A program made the position numbers and the translations under genes. Shown one piece after another: positions 50,674 through 62,686 of a stretch of DNA of 64,000 bases. The notes under the pieces are model-generated. The model worked only from the letters and a program-made list of their open reading frames with translations, did not search any database and was not told the DNA's origin. The stretch is taken from contig OY740769.1 in the NCBI GenBank assembly GCA_963513935.1, positions 105,999,762-106,063,761 on the forward strand. Direction: 5' to 3'. Source of the DNA: Aphrophora alni (lineage: Eukaryota > Arthropoda > Insecta > Hemiptera > Aphrophoridae). Numbering within the stretch: the stretch's first letter is position 1; every line of letters begins with the position of its first letter.

Positions 50674-53600
50674 AGAGAAATAACTGCGTTGCACACTTCT
50701 TTGATGTGGCACACTTGACAACTGTAAAGAAGTGCTTAGAGAGACAAAGTACTATGAGAAATAACTGTGTTGCTCACTTCTTTGATGTGGCACACTTGAC
50801 AACTGTAAAGAAGTGCTTAGAGGGACAAAGTACTAAGAGAAATAACTGTGTTGTTCAATTCTTTGATATGGCACACTTGATAACTGTAAAGAAGTGCTTA
50901 GAGGGACAAAGTACTAAGAGAAATAACTGTGTTGCTAACTTCTTTGATATGGCACACTTGATAACTGTAAAGAAGTACTTAGAGGGACACAATAATATGA
51001 GAAATTAATGTGTTGCTAACTTCTTCGATGTGGCACACTTGACAACTGTAAAGAAGTGCTTAGTGGGACAAAGTACTAAGAGAAATAACTGTGTTGCTAA
51101 CTTCTTTGATGTGGCACACTTGATAACTGTAAAGAAGTGCTTAGAGGGATAAAATACTATGAGAAATAAATGTTTTGCTCACTTCTTTAATGTGGCATAC
51201 TTGACAACTGTAAAGAAGTGCTTAGAGGGACAAAATACTAAGAAAAATAAATGTGTTGCTCACTTCTTCTATGTGGCACACTTGACAACTGTAAATAAGT
51301 GCTTAGAGAGACAAAGTACTAAGAGAAATAACTGTGTTGCTAACTTCTTCGATGTGGCACACTTGACAACTGTAAAGAAGTGCTTAGAGAGACAAAGTAC
51401 TAAGAAAAATAACTTTGTTGCTAACTTCTTTGATATGGCACACTTGATAACTGTAAAGAAGTGCTTAGAGAGACAAAGTACTAAGAGAAATAAATGTGTT
51501 GCTCACTTCTTCGATGTGGCACACTTGACAACTGTAAAGAAGTGCTTAGAGGGACAAAGTACTAAGAGAAATAACTGTGTTGCTAACTTCTTTGATATGG
51601 CACACTTGATAACTGTAAAGAAGTGCTTAGAGGGACAAAGTACTAAGAGAAATAACTGTGTTGCTAACTTCTTTGATATGGCACACTTGATAACTGTAAA
51701 GAAGTGCTTAGAGGGACAAAGTACTAAGAGAAATAACTGTGTTGCTAACTTCTTTGATATGGCACACTTGATAACTGTAAAGAAGTGCTTAGAGGGACAA
51801 AGTACTAAGAGAAATAACTGTGTTGCTAACTTCTTTGATATGGCACACTTGATAACTGTAAAGAAGTGCTTAGAGGGACAAAGTACTAAGAGAAATAACT
51901 GTGTTGCTAACTTCTTCGATGTGGCACACTTGACAACTGTAAAGAAGTGCTTAGAGAGACAAAGTACTAAGAGAAATAACTGTGTTGCTAACTTCTTTGA
52001 TATGGCACACTTGATAACTGTAAAGAAGTGCTTAGAGAGACAAAGTACTAAGAGAAATAACTGTGTTGCTAACTTCTTTGATGTGGCACACTTGACAACT
52101 GTAAAGAAGTGCTTAGAGAGACAAAGTACTAAGAGAAATAACTGTGTTGCTAACTTCTTTGATGTGGCACACTTGATAACTGTAAAGAAGTGCTTACAGA
52201 GACAAAGTACTAAGAGAAATAACTGTGTTGTTCACTTCTTTGATGTGGCACACTTGATAACTGTAAAGAAGTGCTTAGAGAGACAAAGTACTAAGAGAAA
52301 TAACTGTGTTGCTAACTTCTTTGATATGGCACACTTGATAACTGTAAAGAAGTGCTTAGAGGGACAAAATACTATGAGAAATAAATGTGTTGCTAACTTC
52401 TTTGATGTGGCACACTTGACAACTGTAAAGAAGTGCTTAGAGAGACAAAGTACTAAGAGAAATAACTGTGTTGCTAACTTCTTTGATATGGCACACTTGA
52501 TAACTGTAAAGAAGTGCTTAGAGAGACAAAGTACTAAGAGAAATAACTGTGTTGCTAACTTCTTTGATATGGCACACTTGATAACTGTAAAGAAGTGCTT
52601 AGAGGGACAAAATACTATGAGAAATAAATGTGTTGCTAACTTCTTTGATGTGGCACACTTGACAACTGTAAAGAAGTGCTTAGAGAGACAAAGTACTAAG
52701 AGAAATAACTGTGTTGCTAACTTCTTTGATATGGCACACTTGATAACTGTAAAGAAGTGCTTAGAGAGACAAAGTACTAAGAGAAATAACTGTGTTGCTA
52801 ACTTCTTTGATGTGGCACACTTGACAACTGTAAAGAAGTGCTTAGAGAGACAAAGTACTAAGAGAAATAACTGTGTTGCTAACTTCTTTGATGTGGCACA
52901 CTTGATAACTGTAAAGAAGTGCTTAGAGAGACAAAGTACTATGATAAATAACTGTGTTGTTCACTTCTTTGATGTGGCACACTTGATAACTGTAAAGAAG
53001 TGCTTAGAGAGACAAAGTACTAAGAGAAATAACTGTGTTGCTAACTTCTTTGATATGGCACACTTGATAACTGTAAAGAAGTGCTTAGGGGGACAAAATA
53101 CTATGAGAAATAAATGTGTTGCTCACTTCTTCGATGTGGCACACTTGACAACTGTAAAGAAGTGCTTAGAGAGACAAAGTACTAAGAGAAATAACTGTGT
53201 TGCTAACTTCTTCGATGTGGCACACTTGACAACTGTAAAGAAGTGCTTAGAGAGACAAAGTACTAAGAGAAATAACTGTGTTGCTAACTTCTTTGATATG
53301 GCACACTTGATAACTGTAAAGAAGTGCTTAGAGAGACAAAGTACTAAGAGAAATAAATGTGTTGCTCACTTCTTCGATGTGGCACACTTGACAACTGTAA
53401 AGAAGTGCTTAGAGAGACAAAGTACTAAGAGAAATAACTGTGTTGCTCACTTCTTCGATGTGGCACACTTGACAACTGTAAAGAAGTGCTTAGAGAGACA
53501 AAGTACTAAGAGAAATAACTGTGTTGCTAACTTCTTCGATGTGGCACACTTGACAACTGTAAAGAAGTGCTTAGAGAGACAAAGTACTAAGAGAAATAAC

Positions 53601-56600
53601 TGTGTTGCTAACTTCTTCGATATGGCACACTTGATAACTGTAAAGAAGTGCTTAGAGAGACAAAGTACTAAGAGAAATAACTGTGTTGCTCACTTCTTCG
53701 ATGTGGCACACTTGATAACTGTAAAGAAGTGCTTAGAGAGACAAAGTACTAAGAGAAATAACTGTGTTGCTAACTTCTTCGATGTGGCACACTTGACAAC
53801 TGTAAAGAAGTGCTTAGAGAGACAAAGTACTAAGAGAAATAACTGTGTTGCTAACTTCTTTGATATGGCACACTTGATAACTGTAAAGAAGTGCTTAGAG
53901 AGACAAAGTACTAAGAGAAATAACTGTGTTGCTAACTTCTTCGATGTGGCACACTTGACAACTGTAAAGAAGTGCTTAGAGAGACAAAGTACTAAGAGAA
54001 ATAAATGTGTTGCTCACTTCTTCGATGTGGCACACTTGACAACTGTAAAGAAGTGCTTAGAGAGACAAAGTACTAAGAGAAATAAATGTGTTGCTAACTT
54101 CTTCGATGTGGCACACTTGACAACTGTAAAGAAGTGCTTAGAGAGACAAAGTACTAAGAGAAATAAATGTGTTGCTCACTTCTTCGATGTGGCACACTTG
54201 ACAACTGTAAAGAAGTGCTTAGAGAGACAAAGTACTAAGAGAAATAAATGTGTTGCTCACTTCTTTGATGTGGCACACTTGACAACTGTAAAGAAGTGCT
54301 TAGAGAGACAAAGTACTAAGAGAAATAACTGTGTTGCTAACTTCTTTGATATGGCACACTTGATAACTGTAAAGAAGTGCTTAGAGAGACAAAGTACTAA
54401 GAGAAATAACTGTGTTGCTAACTTCTTTGATATGGCACACTTGATAACTGTAAAGAAGTGCTTAGAGGGACAAAATACTATGAGAAATAAATGTGTTGCT
54501 AACTTCTTTGATGTGGCACACTTGACAACTGTAAAGAAGTGCTTAGAGAGACAAAGTACTAAGAGAAATAACTGTGTTGCTAACTTCTTTGATATGGCAC
54601 ACTTGATAACTGTAAAGAAGTGCTTAGAGAGACAAAGTACTAAGAGAAATAACTGTGTTGCTAACTTCTTTGATGTGGCACACTTGACAACTGTAAAGAA
54701 GTGCTTAGAGAGACAAAGTACTAAGAGAAATAACTGTGTTGCTAACTTCTTTGATGTGGCACACTTGATAACTGTAAAGAAGTGCTTAGAGAGACAAAGT
54801 ACTATGATAAATAACTGTGTTGTTCACTTCTTTGATGTGGCACACTTGATAACTGTAAAGAAGTGCTTAGAGAGACAAAGTACTAAGAGAAATAACTGTG
54901 TTGCTAACTTCTTTGATATGGCACACTTGATAACTGTAAAGAAGTGCTTAGGGGGACAAAATACTATGAGAAATAAATGTGTTGCTCACTTCTTCGATGT
55001 GGCACACTTGACAACTGTAAAGAAGTGCTTAGAGAGACAAAGTACTAAGAGAAATAACTGTGTTGCTAACTTCTTCGATGTGGCACACTTGACAACTGTA
55101 AAGAAGTGCTTAGAGAGACAAAGTACTAAGAGAAATAACTGTGTTGCTAACTTCTTTGATATGGCACACTTGATAACTGTAAAGAAGTGCTTAGAGAGAC
55201 AAAGTACTAAGAGAAATAAATGTGTTGCTCACTTCTTCGATGTGGCACACTTGACAACTGTAAAGAAGTGCTTAGAGAGACAAAGTACTAAGAGAAATAA
55301 CTGTGTTGCTCACTTCTTCGATGTGGCACACTTGACAACTGTAAAGAAGTGCTTAGAGAGACAAAGTACTAAGAGAAATAAATGTGTTGCTCACTTCTTC
55401 GATGTGGCACACTTGACAACTGTAAAGAAGTGCTTAGAGAGACAAAGTACTAAGAGAAATAACTGTGTTGCTAACTTCTTCGATGTGGCACACTTGACAA
55501 CTGTAAAGAAGTGCTTAGAGAGACAAAGTACTAAGAGAAATAACTGTGTTGCTAACTTCTTCGATATGGCACACTTGATAACTGTAAAGAAGTGCTTAGA
55601 GAGACAAAGTACTAAGAGAAATAACTGTGTTGCTCACTTCTTCGATGTGGCACACTTGATAACTGTAAAGAAGTGCTTAGAGAGACAAAGTACTAAGAGA
55701 AATAACTGTGTTGCTAACTTCTTCGATGTGGCACACTTGACAACTGTAAAGAAGTGCTTAGAGAGACAAAGTACTAAGAGAAATAACTGTGTTGCTAACT
55801 TCTTTGATATGGCACACTTGATAACTGTAAAGAAGTGCTTAGAGAGACAAAGTACTAAGAGAAATAACTGTGTTGCTAACTTCTTCGATGTGGCACACTT
55901 GACAACTGTAAAGAAGTGCTTAGAGAGACAAAGTACTAAGAGAAATAAATGTGTTGCTCACTTCTTCGATGTGGCACACTTGACAACTGTAAAGAAGTGC
56001 TTAGAGAGACAAAGTACTAAGAGAAATAAATGTGTTGCTAACTTCTTCGATGTGGCACACTTGACAACTGTAAAGAAGTGCTTAGAGAGACAAAGTACTA
56101 AGAGAAATAAATGTGTTGCTCACTTCTTCGATGTGGCACACTTGACAACTGTAAAGAAGTGCTTAGAGAGACAAAGTACTAAGAGAAATAAATGTGTTGC
56201 TCACTTCTTTGATGTGGCACACTTGACAACTGTAAAGAAGTGCTTAGAGAGACAAAGTACTAAGAGAAATAACTGTGTTGCTAACTTCTTTGATATGGCA
56301 CACTTGATAACTGTAAAGAAGTGCTTAGAGGGACAAAATACTATGAGAAATAACTGTGTTGCTAACTTCTTTGATGTGGCACACTTGATAACTGTAAAGA
56401 AGTGCTTAGAGAGACAAAGTACTAAGAGAAATAACTGTGTTGCTAACTTCTTTGATATGGCACACTTGACAACTGTGAAGAAGTGCTTAGAGGGACAAAG
56501 TACTATGAGAAATAACTGTGTTGCTCACTTCTTTGATATGGCACACTAGACAACTGTAAAGAAGTGCTTAGAGGGACAAAGTACTAAGAGAAATAAATGT

Positions 56601-57312
56601 GTTGCTCACTTCTTTAATGTGGCACACTTGACAACTGTGAAGAAGTGCTTAGAGGGACAAAGTACTATGAGAAATAACTGTGTTGCTAACTTCTTTGATA
56701 TGGCACACTTGACAACTGTGAAGAAGTGCTTAGAGGGACAAAGTACTAAGAGAAATAACTGTGTTGCTCACTTCTTTGATATGGCACACTAGACAACTGT
56801 AAAGAAGTGCTTAGAGGGACAAAGTACTAAGAGAAATAAATGTGTTGCTCACTTCTTTGATATGGCACACTAGACAACTGTAAAGAAGTGCTTAGAGGGA
56901 CAAAGTACTAAGAGAAATAAATGTGTTGCTCACTTCTTTAATGTGGCACACTTGACAACTGTAAAGAAGTGCATAGAGGGACAAAGTACTAAGAGAAATA
57001 ACTGTGTTGCTAACTTCTTTGATGTGGCACACTTGATAACTGTAAAGAAGTGCTTAGAGGGACAAAATACTATGAGAAATAAATGTGTTGCTCACTTCTT
57101 TGATGTGGCACACTTGATAACTGTAAAGAAGTGCTTAGAGGGACAAAATACTATGAGAAATAACTGTGTTGCTAACTTCTTTGATGTGGCACACTTGATA
57201 ACTGTAAAGAAGTGCTTAGAGGGACAAAATACTATGAGAAATAAATGTGTTGCTCACTTCTTCGATATGGCACACTTAACAACTGTAAAGAAGTGCTTAG
57301 AGAGACAAAGTA
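50674..57312. repeat. Minisatellite, 82 units of 81 bp in exact register
   Basis: Unit marker GAT(G/A)TGGCACACTTGA recurs every 81 bp; the first (50703) and last (57264) copies are exactly 81 periods apart, so no net insertion or deletion shifted the phase. Units differ at a few recurring sites: TTTGAT/TTCGAT, GTG/ATG, ACA/ATA, AGA/GGA, AGT/AAT, AAG/ATG, AAC/AAA and AAC/CAC. Each unit can form a hairpin from (C)ACTTCTTT and AAAGAAGT(G) with a 23-nt loop. The last unit runs into ATATATAT. It starts about 1.0 kb after the aldehyde oxidase stop. Confidence 0.97.
51159..56549 (+). other. Long open frame through the minisatellite (1796 codons), probably not a gene
   Basis: Because 81 is a multiple of three and the usual unit has no stop in this frame, a run of about 66 units stays open, each giving 27 residues such as MAHLITVKKCLERQSTKRNN. 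Stops appear in edge units (TAA at 51006, TAA near 51149, TAG at 56547 and later). Seven of the eight recurring variable sites change the amino acid and only TTT/TTC is silent, which is not what selection on a protein would leave. No signal peptide, promoter or splice context supports translation. Confidence 0.3.
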
Positions 57313-58007
57313 ATATATATATATATATAGGTCTGTCAGCTTTATTACCAGTAACAAGAGGTTGAGTGGGAAGGGTAGGAATACTAACTTTCATAGCTAG
57401 CCCCTCATATACTGTATACTTAAATGTTCACTTTATGGATTTCCTGCAAACCTCATCCTCCTCATCTCCAGCATCAAAAGAAATATCATTAACTTAATTA
57501 ATTGCAGTATATTTCAAAGGAGTAACCAGAAAACATCTCTGCTGCTGCTTGTATCCTGCAGACAGAACCAAAAGTTCTAATCTTAGGCTTACCATCCAGA
57601 TATAATTATTGTAGTTTGAATTAATGACATAACGTCCATATTCAATTTACCTGGTTAACACATTCTATACCATCCCTTTCTAACTTTAACATATTTCTGG
57701 GGTCTATAAAAACAGCAAATGCTGGTAGTGACAGCTTCCAGCATTGAGGCTACCAACAATTCGGTCTAGGCTCCATTTTATTAAATGATAATGGTAATGG
57801 TATATATAATTTAAAATTAAATGATAATGGTAATAATAATTTTTTTTCCATATCATGGTAATAGAAAACAAAAGTAGAGATAAAAGGAAGTTAAGGAAAA
57901 GGAAACAGAAAAAAGATAAAGTAGAGATAGGATAAAAGTTAAAAAAATAATTAGTTCTGAAAAAAGCTTCTAACCTTTTTCAGTAAAATAGCACCACAGT
58001 AGATGGC
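57313..58007. other. Spacer between the minisatellite and the piggyBac copy
   Basis: On the minus strand 57330-57570 gives a nearly open frame (KYTVYEGLAMKVSIPTLP, VNDISFDAGDEEDEVCRK) with two stops. I do not recognise it. It may be a decayed exon or chance. Confidence 0.3.
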
Positions 58008-58511
58008 TTAATCCTTTGAGGACCTTGATCAAAATTTAAATTTTTTAAAGTACTTTTTTGTGTGTGTCATTTTCCCAGTAGGATAAGCCAAAAAGACCAC
58101 TGCCTTAAAGCCTGTTTTGCAATCAGTTTTATTTGAATTTATAATTACACTTCTAAGATAGATAAAATTAAGATTCTTAGAACTTAGAAATATTATTGGA
58201 ATTTTGGTATAAAAACATCGTATAATAACTTTAAAATTACCGGATTATAATATAAAAATGTAATTTATAAAAAAAAAAATTTTTAATAAGTTTATTTTAC
58301 TATAGAAAAAAATTAAAAACTATTTTTACCATGGGAAAATATTTTATTTAAATGCAGATATTATTACCTATAAAAACACAATATTTCATAAAGTTTGGAC
58401 AAAAAACAAAAATGTTAAGTTGAATTGTAGTATTATTTAAGTTTAAAATGTTAGTTTCATTATGGATATTATTATTTACACTATTTACAAGGAAAAAGCA
58501 TCAGCATATCA

Positions 58512-58711
58512 CTATTTGCTAATGTGTTTCGCAAAGCACATTGCATGACAACCCTCCTGGCAAGTGGAACACACTGTTCTAGCTCTTTTTCTATCACTTG
58601 CATGGGCAGAATCTCCTTAGGAACATACCCAACATGTTTTTTCTTTTCCCCCTGGAAGTTTATCCAGTCCTTGAGGCTGTCTTGAAGTTGAACGGTATCA
58701 CCACCGCCTTG
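58512..58711 (-). pseudogene. piggyBac transposase pseudogene, C-terminal Cys-rich part
   Basis: Beginning at 58711 on the minus strand the frame reads QGGGDTVQ. Further on, with shifts, it gives LPGGKEKTCWVCS, RRFCPCK and KRARTVCSTCQEGCHAMCFA, ending KHISK and stop TAG at 58514-58512. The Cys spacing is the C-terminal zinc-binding domain of piggyBac transposases. It continues exactly where the piece ending at 62687 stops. Confidence 0.75.
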
Positions 58712-58971
58712 GTTTGGGTCATTATCAAATTGGATGCAACTTTACAGTCCCACCAATTTAATTTTTTTATGGTTTCCCAATGATTTAAGCTTGTTTTAAA
58801 TATAAAAAATAAGGAATCATATTTATTCAAACCCACTTTCACATCAAACCTTGTTTTGAGGGTCCTTAATTTTTTAATTACAATCTTTATATGTAGGTAA
58901 GTCTTAATTTTCTGCTGTCCTTTCATCTGTATTCAAAAATTAAATTTGTAAAGAAAGTAATTTACAGGAGG

Positions 58972-58977
58972 TATATA

Positions 58978-59026
<49 letters not shown>
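58972..59026. repeat. (TA)n microsatellite
   Basis: Interrupted TA run inside the 3967-bp element. Confidence 0.9.
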
Positions 59027-59031
<5 letters not shown>

Positions 59032-59800
59032 TATGGAATAATATTATTGTTATGGGATATAGATTAGAAATATAAAATTTACTATTTACAGGTATATATT
59101 TTTAAACAACTGTCCCCAAGTACCCCTTATGAGCGTTACTTCAGGAGTGTTACCCAATTAGAAAAGGAAAAAAAGGGAATATTTGTTTTGTTTGGTTGGT
59201 GAAAATAGCCATTTTGTTTCTAGTATCCAGGATGTGTTTGCTATATGTTTGAAGAAACGAAAATTATACCCAGAATACATATTAATAATAGTAAGTATTT
59301 AAATTCATTGTATTAACCTTTTTTTCCTTTTTTTTTTTTTTATACATTAAACAAACTTTGAAAATTGGTATTTAATATATATTTAGTGTTGATGTACTGT
59401 AGTTCTAGACCTAACTCCTAGCCTTCACCCATGATAACACAACTAAACTGTTAGATTTTCAGGAGTTTTACCAGTCACAGGAGTGCTACCTTAAAAAATT
59501 AACACTCCTGACTTTTGTAATTAAATTATCATCTTAGTGGTTTTTCTTATTTGTGTAATCTAAATTTTGCTTAAAAAGAAACAACTAAAAATAAACAAAA
59601 CTAACTAAATTATTTGTGTTCTATTTGTTTTGGATTTTTACTTTTTAAACATATTTAGGGTTAGGCCTAAGTGTTTAAGTTTGGATTATATTTAGAACTC
59701 ACCATTAGGGTGTAAATGGACACTATTATTGCATTTTTAGACTACCTATATTATTTATAGGTAGCCTACCTTAAATAATTTATACGCTTTCTTTCAGGGG

Positions 59801-62049
59801 ATGGCTAACCTGAAGCTTTCAACTGCAGAGAAACAAAAACGATACCGAGAGAAGAGAAAATTGGATCCTGGACAAGAAGGAATACCAACTCAAACATAAA
59901 GCAAGGTAGGCTTTTTTCTTCTTAAAATTGTTGGACCTTGTGAAGTTTGGACTTAAATTTGCTAAAATTCAAACACCAAATTAAAATAAAACAATTAAAA
60001 ATCTATACAGGCCTTTTCGAAAGGATTCCAGGACTTTTCCATGAAATTTATCAAATTAATCTTGTAGGCCTATTTCAATTTAAAAGAAGCAGTGTGTCTA
60101 TTATAGGCCTGCACCTTAATCTTAAGAAATAGATAATATATCTAAGTTCTTTATAAACTAGATACTTTATTTATTGCACTTATGTACTAAATAAAAATAA
60201 ACTAGTTATCATCTTACCTGTTTTTACTTACATGTAATGGTTACATTATTTTACAGAAACTCCAGCGGAAGAAAGTTAATGAGATGACAGAAAGAGAACA
60301 TAGATTAACAAAAAAGAAATGGAAGAGTTGGAAGGGAAAAAGTAGACAAAAACAAAAAATGAATAAACAGAATGATATGGATTTTGACACTCCTCCTTCA
60401 GCGCCTAAACTTAGGCAATGCAAAGAGAGGTCGAAAAGTCCATTAAGGTCTATTAAGGTACAAATCCAAATGTGTTAGAGAAAACATAAAGTTAAAAAAA
60501 CAAATATCTGCTCTAGAAGAAATATCAAAAAGGAAAAAGAAAAAACGATAAGTATATAAAAAGACTTAAACGGCTGAATAAAGTACAAGAAATGAAACTT
60601 AATCTAACACCTGAAAATGAATTGACGCCTTAACTATAAACAAAAAAATGCTTATGAACAAGGAAAAACCCCAAGTCACAAAATAACAAATTTATTAATA
60701 ACCACAGTGCTCTAGTGATTTATTTTTTAAAATGCTTAATGATTTGCACAACAACTTGAGAAATTCCAGTACTAGGTGAAAGAGATTTTTATTATGAAAT
60801 CCCCTGTGGCCAGGACCTTAAGATTCCATAATGCAATGGTGACAGCAATTAAAAAAATCATACAGCCAGACAAAATAAAAAACTAAGAAACATCATTTCC
60901 TCAGAGCTGATACACAGCTACAGGCTTCAGATGGCTGTATCTCATATCATTGATTTTTCTACATCACAAAGACTTGTACAGCAGCACCATCAAAAAGAAA
61001 ATGCAAAACGTTTCCAATTGAAAGTTTTATTTTGAGCCCAGATGTCAGCCACTTAACCTTAGGTATGAAGGAGACAATCACAAGGAAAAAATCAAAAAAC
61101 ATAGAAGGTATCTAGTTTCACCGATAAAAACTTTGTTCCAAAAGTTCACTCGGTTGTATGGAAGCTCTGTATTTTGTACAACTTTCACAAGATACAAACC
61201 TTTTTACGTTCTTAAACCGAATGATATTTCACGAGACTCTTGTTTATTCAAACGGTACACAAATATTGCATTGAAATCAGCAAAACTTCGGCAATTAAAG
61301 TTGATTCCAGAAAAGGACCCTCACAACATTTATCCACGAACTGTTTGTGACAAGACAAATGCAAACTGCATGTACAGTATGTGTGATGATTCCAAAACCA
61401 AAGCTGTACCTTTGGAAAATTTTAATAAAGACGATGAAATTAAATGGGACAAAGAGGTTACTAAAAAGGAAATGAGGGAAAAGAAAAGGTCCAGGTACCT
61501 GTCCAGATAACGTCAAAAGTAACTATGAATGGCACTATTGGAGATTTGGTAAAATAAATTGAAGGTGAAATGAAAATTCTTAAAAACCATGCTTTTAATA
61601 TAAAAATACAAATTAAAGCTAGTAGTGATATAAAACAAAATATGAAGGACAAAGAAGCGGCCATGCATGCTGACTTTTCCGAAAATTTTGCTTGTAAATT
61701 TATTGAAAACATACAAAGTTTTCATTTTGATGGAAGCAGGCAGCAAGTATCACTTCATACCAGCATTTTATATGTTTTTGGAATAAACCCACTACCTTTT
61801 GCAATTGTCTCTCCCAGTAGAGACTATGGACCTCCAGCAATTTGGGCTCATCTCAGACCAATATTGGATAACTTTAAAAAAATATAGGCTACCTGAAACT
61901 CACTACATTACATTTACAGTATTTTCAAATGGACCATCAAGCCAATACAAACAAAAGAATAACTTTTATTTATTTTCTAAACTGGTGTATGAAATGGACT
62001 TTGAAAATAGTACCTGGTCATTTTTTTTTTTGAATCACCCCATGGTATG
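59801..62049 (+). pseudogene. Broken copy of an uncharacterised multi-copy protein family, possible transposase
   Basis: Pieces in the expected order: MANLKLSTAEKQKRYREKRK (59801 on), an intron-like gap with GT at 59906 and AG at 60256, KVNEMTEREHRLTKKKWKSW, IKKHRRYLVSPIKTLFQKF, SRDSCLFKRYTNIALKSAKL, MHADFSENFACKFIENIQSF, GSRQQVSLHT, AIWAHLRP and, in another frame, VFSNGPSSQYKQKNNFYLF. I recall this order from uncharacterised proteins repeated in insect and cnidarian genomes, where D in HxDFSEN, D in FSDGP and a later E in a HGKG region look like an RNase H-fold DDE triad. Here the second is Asn (61928), the last region is lost, and several frameshifts occur. The transposase role is inference. 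Confidence 0.65.
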
Positions 62050-62686
62050 ACTTCATTTATATATTTTTCATCAAGTTTCTGTAAACTGGTTTATAATACA
62101 TCAATTCGTTACATCTATTTCAGGAGTGTTCCTTATTGTCATGTATGTTATCTTCTGTCATGAGTGTTACTTAAAATAAACAATATAAAATATAGTGGGT
62201 AAATTCTTAAATTATAGATTTAAATATTTATTTCAATAGAACATGACTCAAAGTAGTTTCAAAAAAAATATTTTTTTAAAATACCTTTTGAATGTTTAAT
62301 AAATTTAAAAAATGACTAGATTTTTAGACGGCCTGCGGGTATAACAAGTGTAGGCCTAATAAATTCAATAAATATGATAAAATCTTTTTAAAACATATGA
62401 TAAGATTTAATAAGTCAGTTAATACACCCTAGTGGTCCATTATTAATGTTTGTGTTAGTGATTTTTATTTTATTTACTTATAGTAACACTCATGACATTT
62501 ATAGGTGCATTGTTTTTGAAAAGTTAGAAAAAATGAAAATTAAGGCGTAAACTCGAAGAAATTGTGTTGTAACGTATTTATGAATATGTATGGATGCACT
62601 GTCTTTACAAACTATGGATTTTTAACAAAGTTCATATTTAACACTCATAAATCACAAGTTGCATCCAATTTGAAAATGACCCGTTT

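Larger units (their letters stand above)
58716..62682 (+). mobile_element. Inserted 3967-bp DNA element with 27-bp terminal inverted repeats and GTTT target duplication
   Basis: The left end GGGTCATTATCAAATTGGAT continues seven more bases in common with the reverse complement of the right end; there is one mismatch in 27. GTTT lies at 58712-58715 and again at 62683-62686. Removing the element and one GTTT rejoins the interrupted piggyBac frame (..HLLGN + QGGGDTVQ..), direct evidence of insertion. Copies of GGAGTGTTAC-like motifs in both orientations cluster near both ends. It carries the pseudogene at 59801-62049. The superfamily is not settled; Sola- or Academ-like 4-bp-duplication groups are possibilities. 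Confidence 0.8.

Noticed and set aside
51159..56549. A giant repeat protein of 1796 residues
   Set aside because: The frame is open only because the 81-bp unit lacks a stop in it. Seven of eight recurring variants are replacements, edge units have stops, and no gene context is present.
50674..57312. CRISPR array
   Set aside because: There are no spacers: units are contiguous and near-identical over their whole 81 bp, and the genome is eukaryotic.
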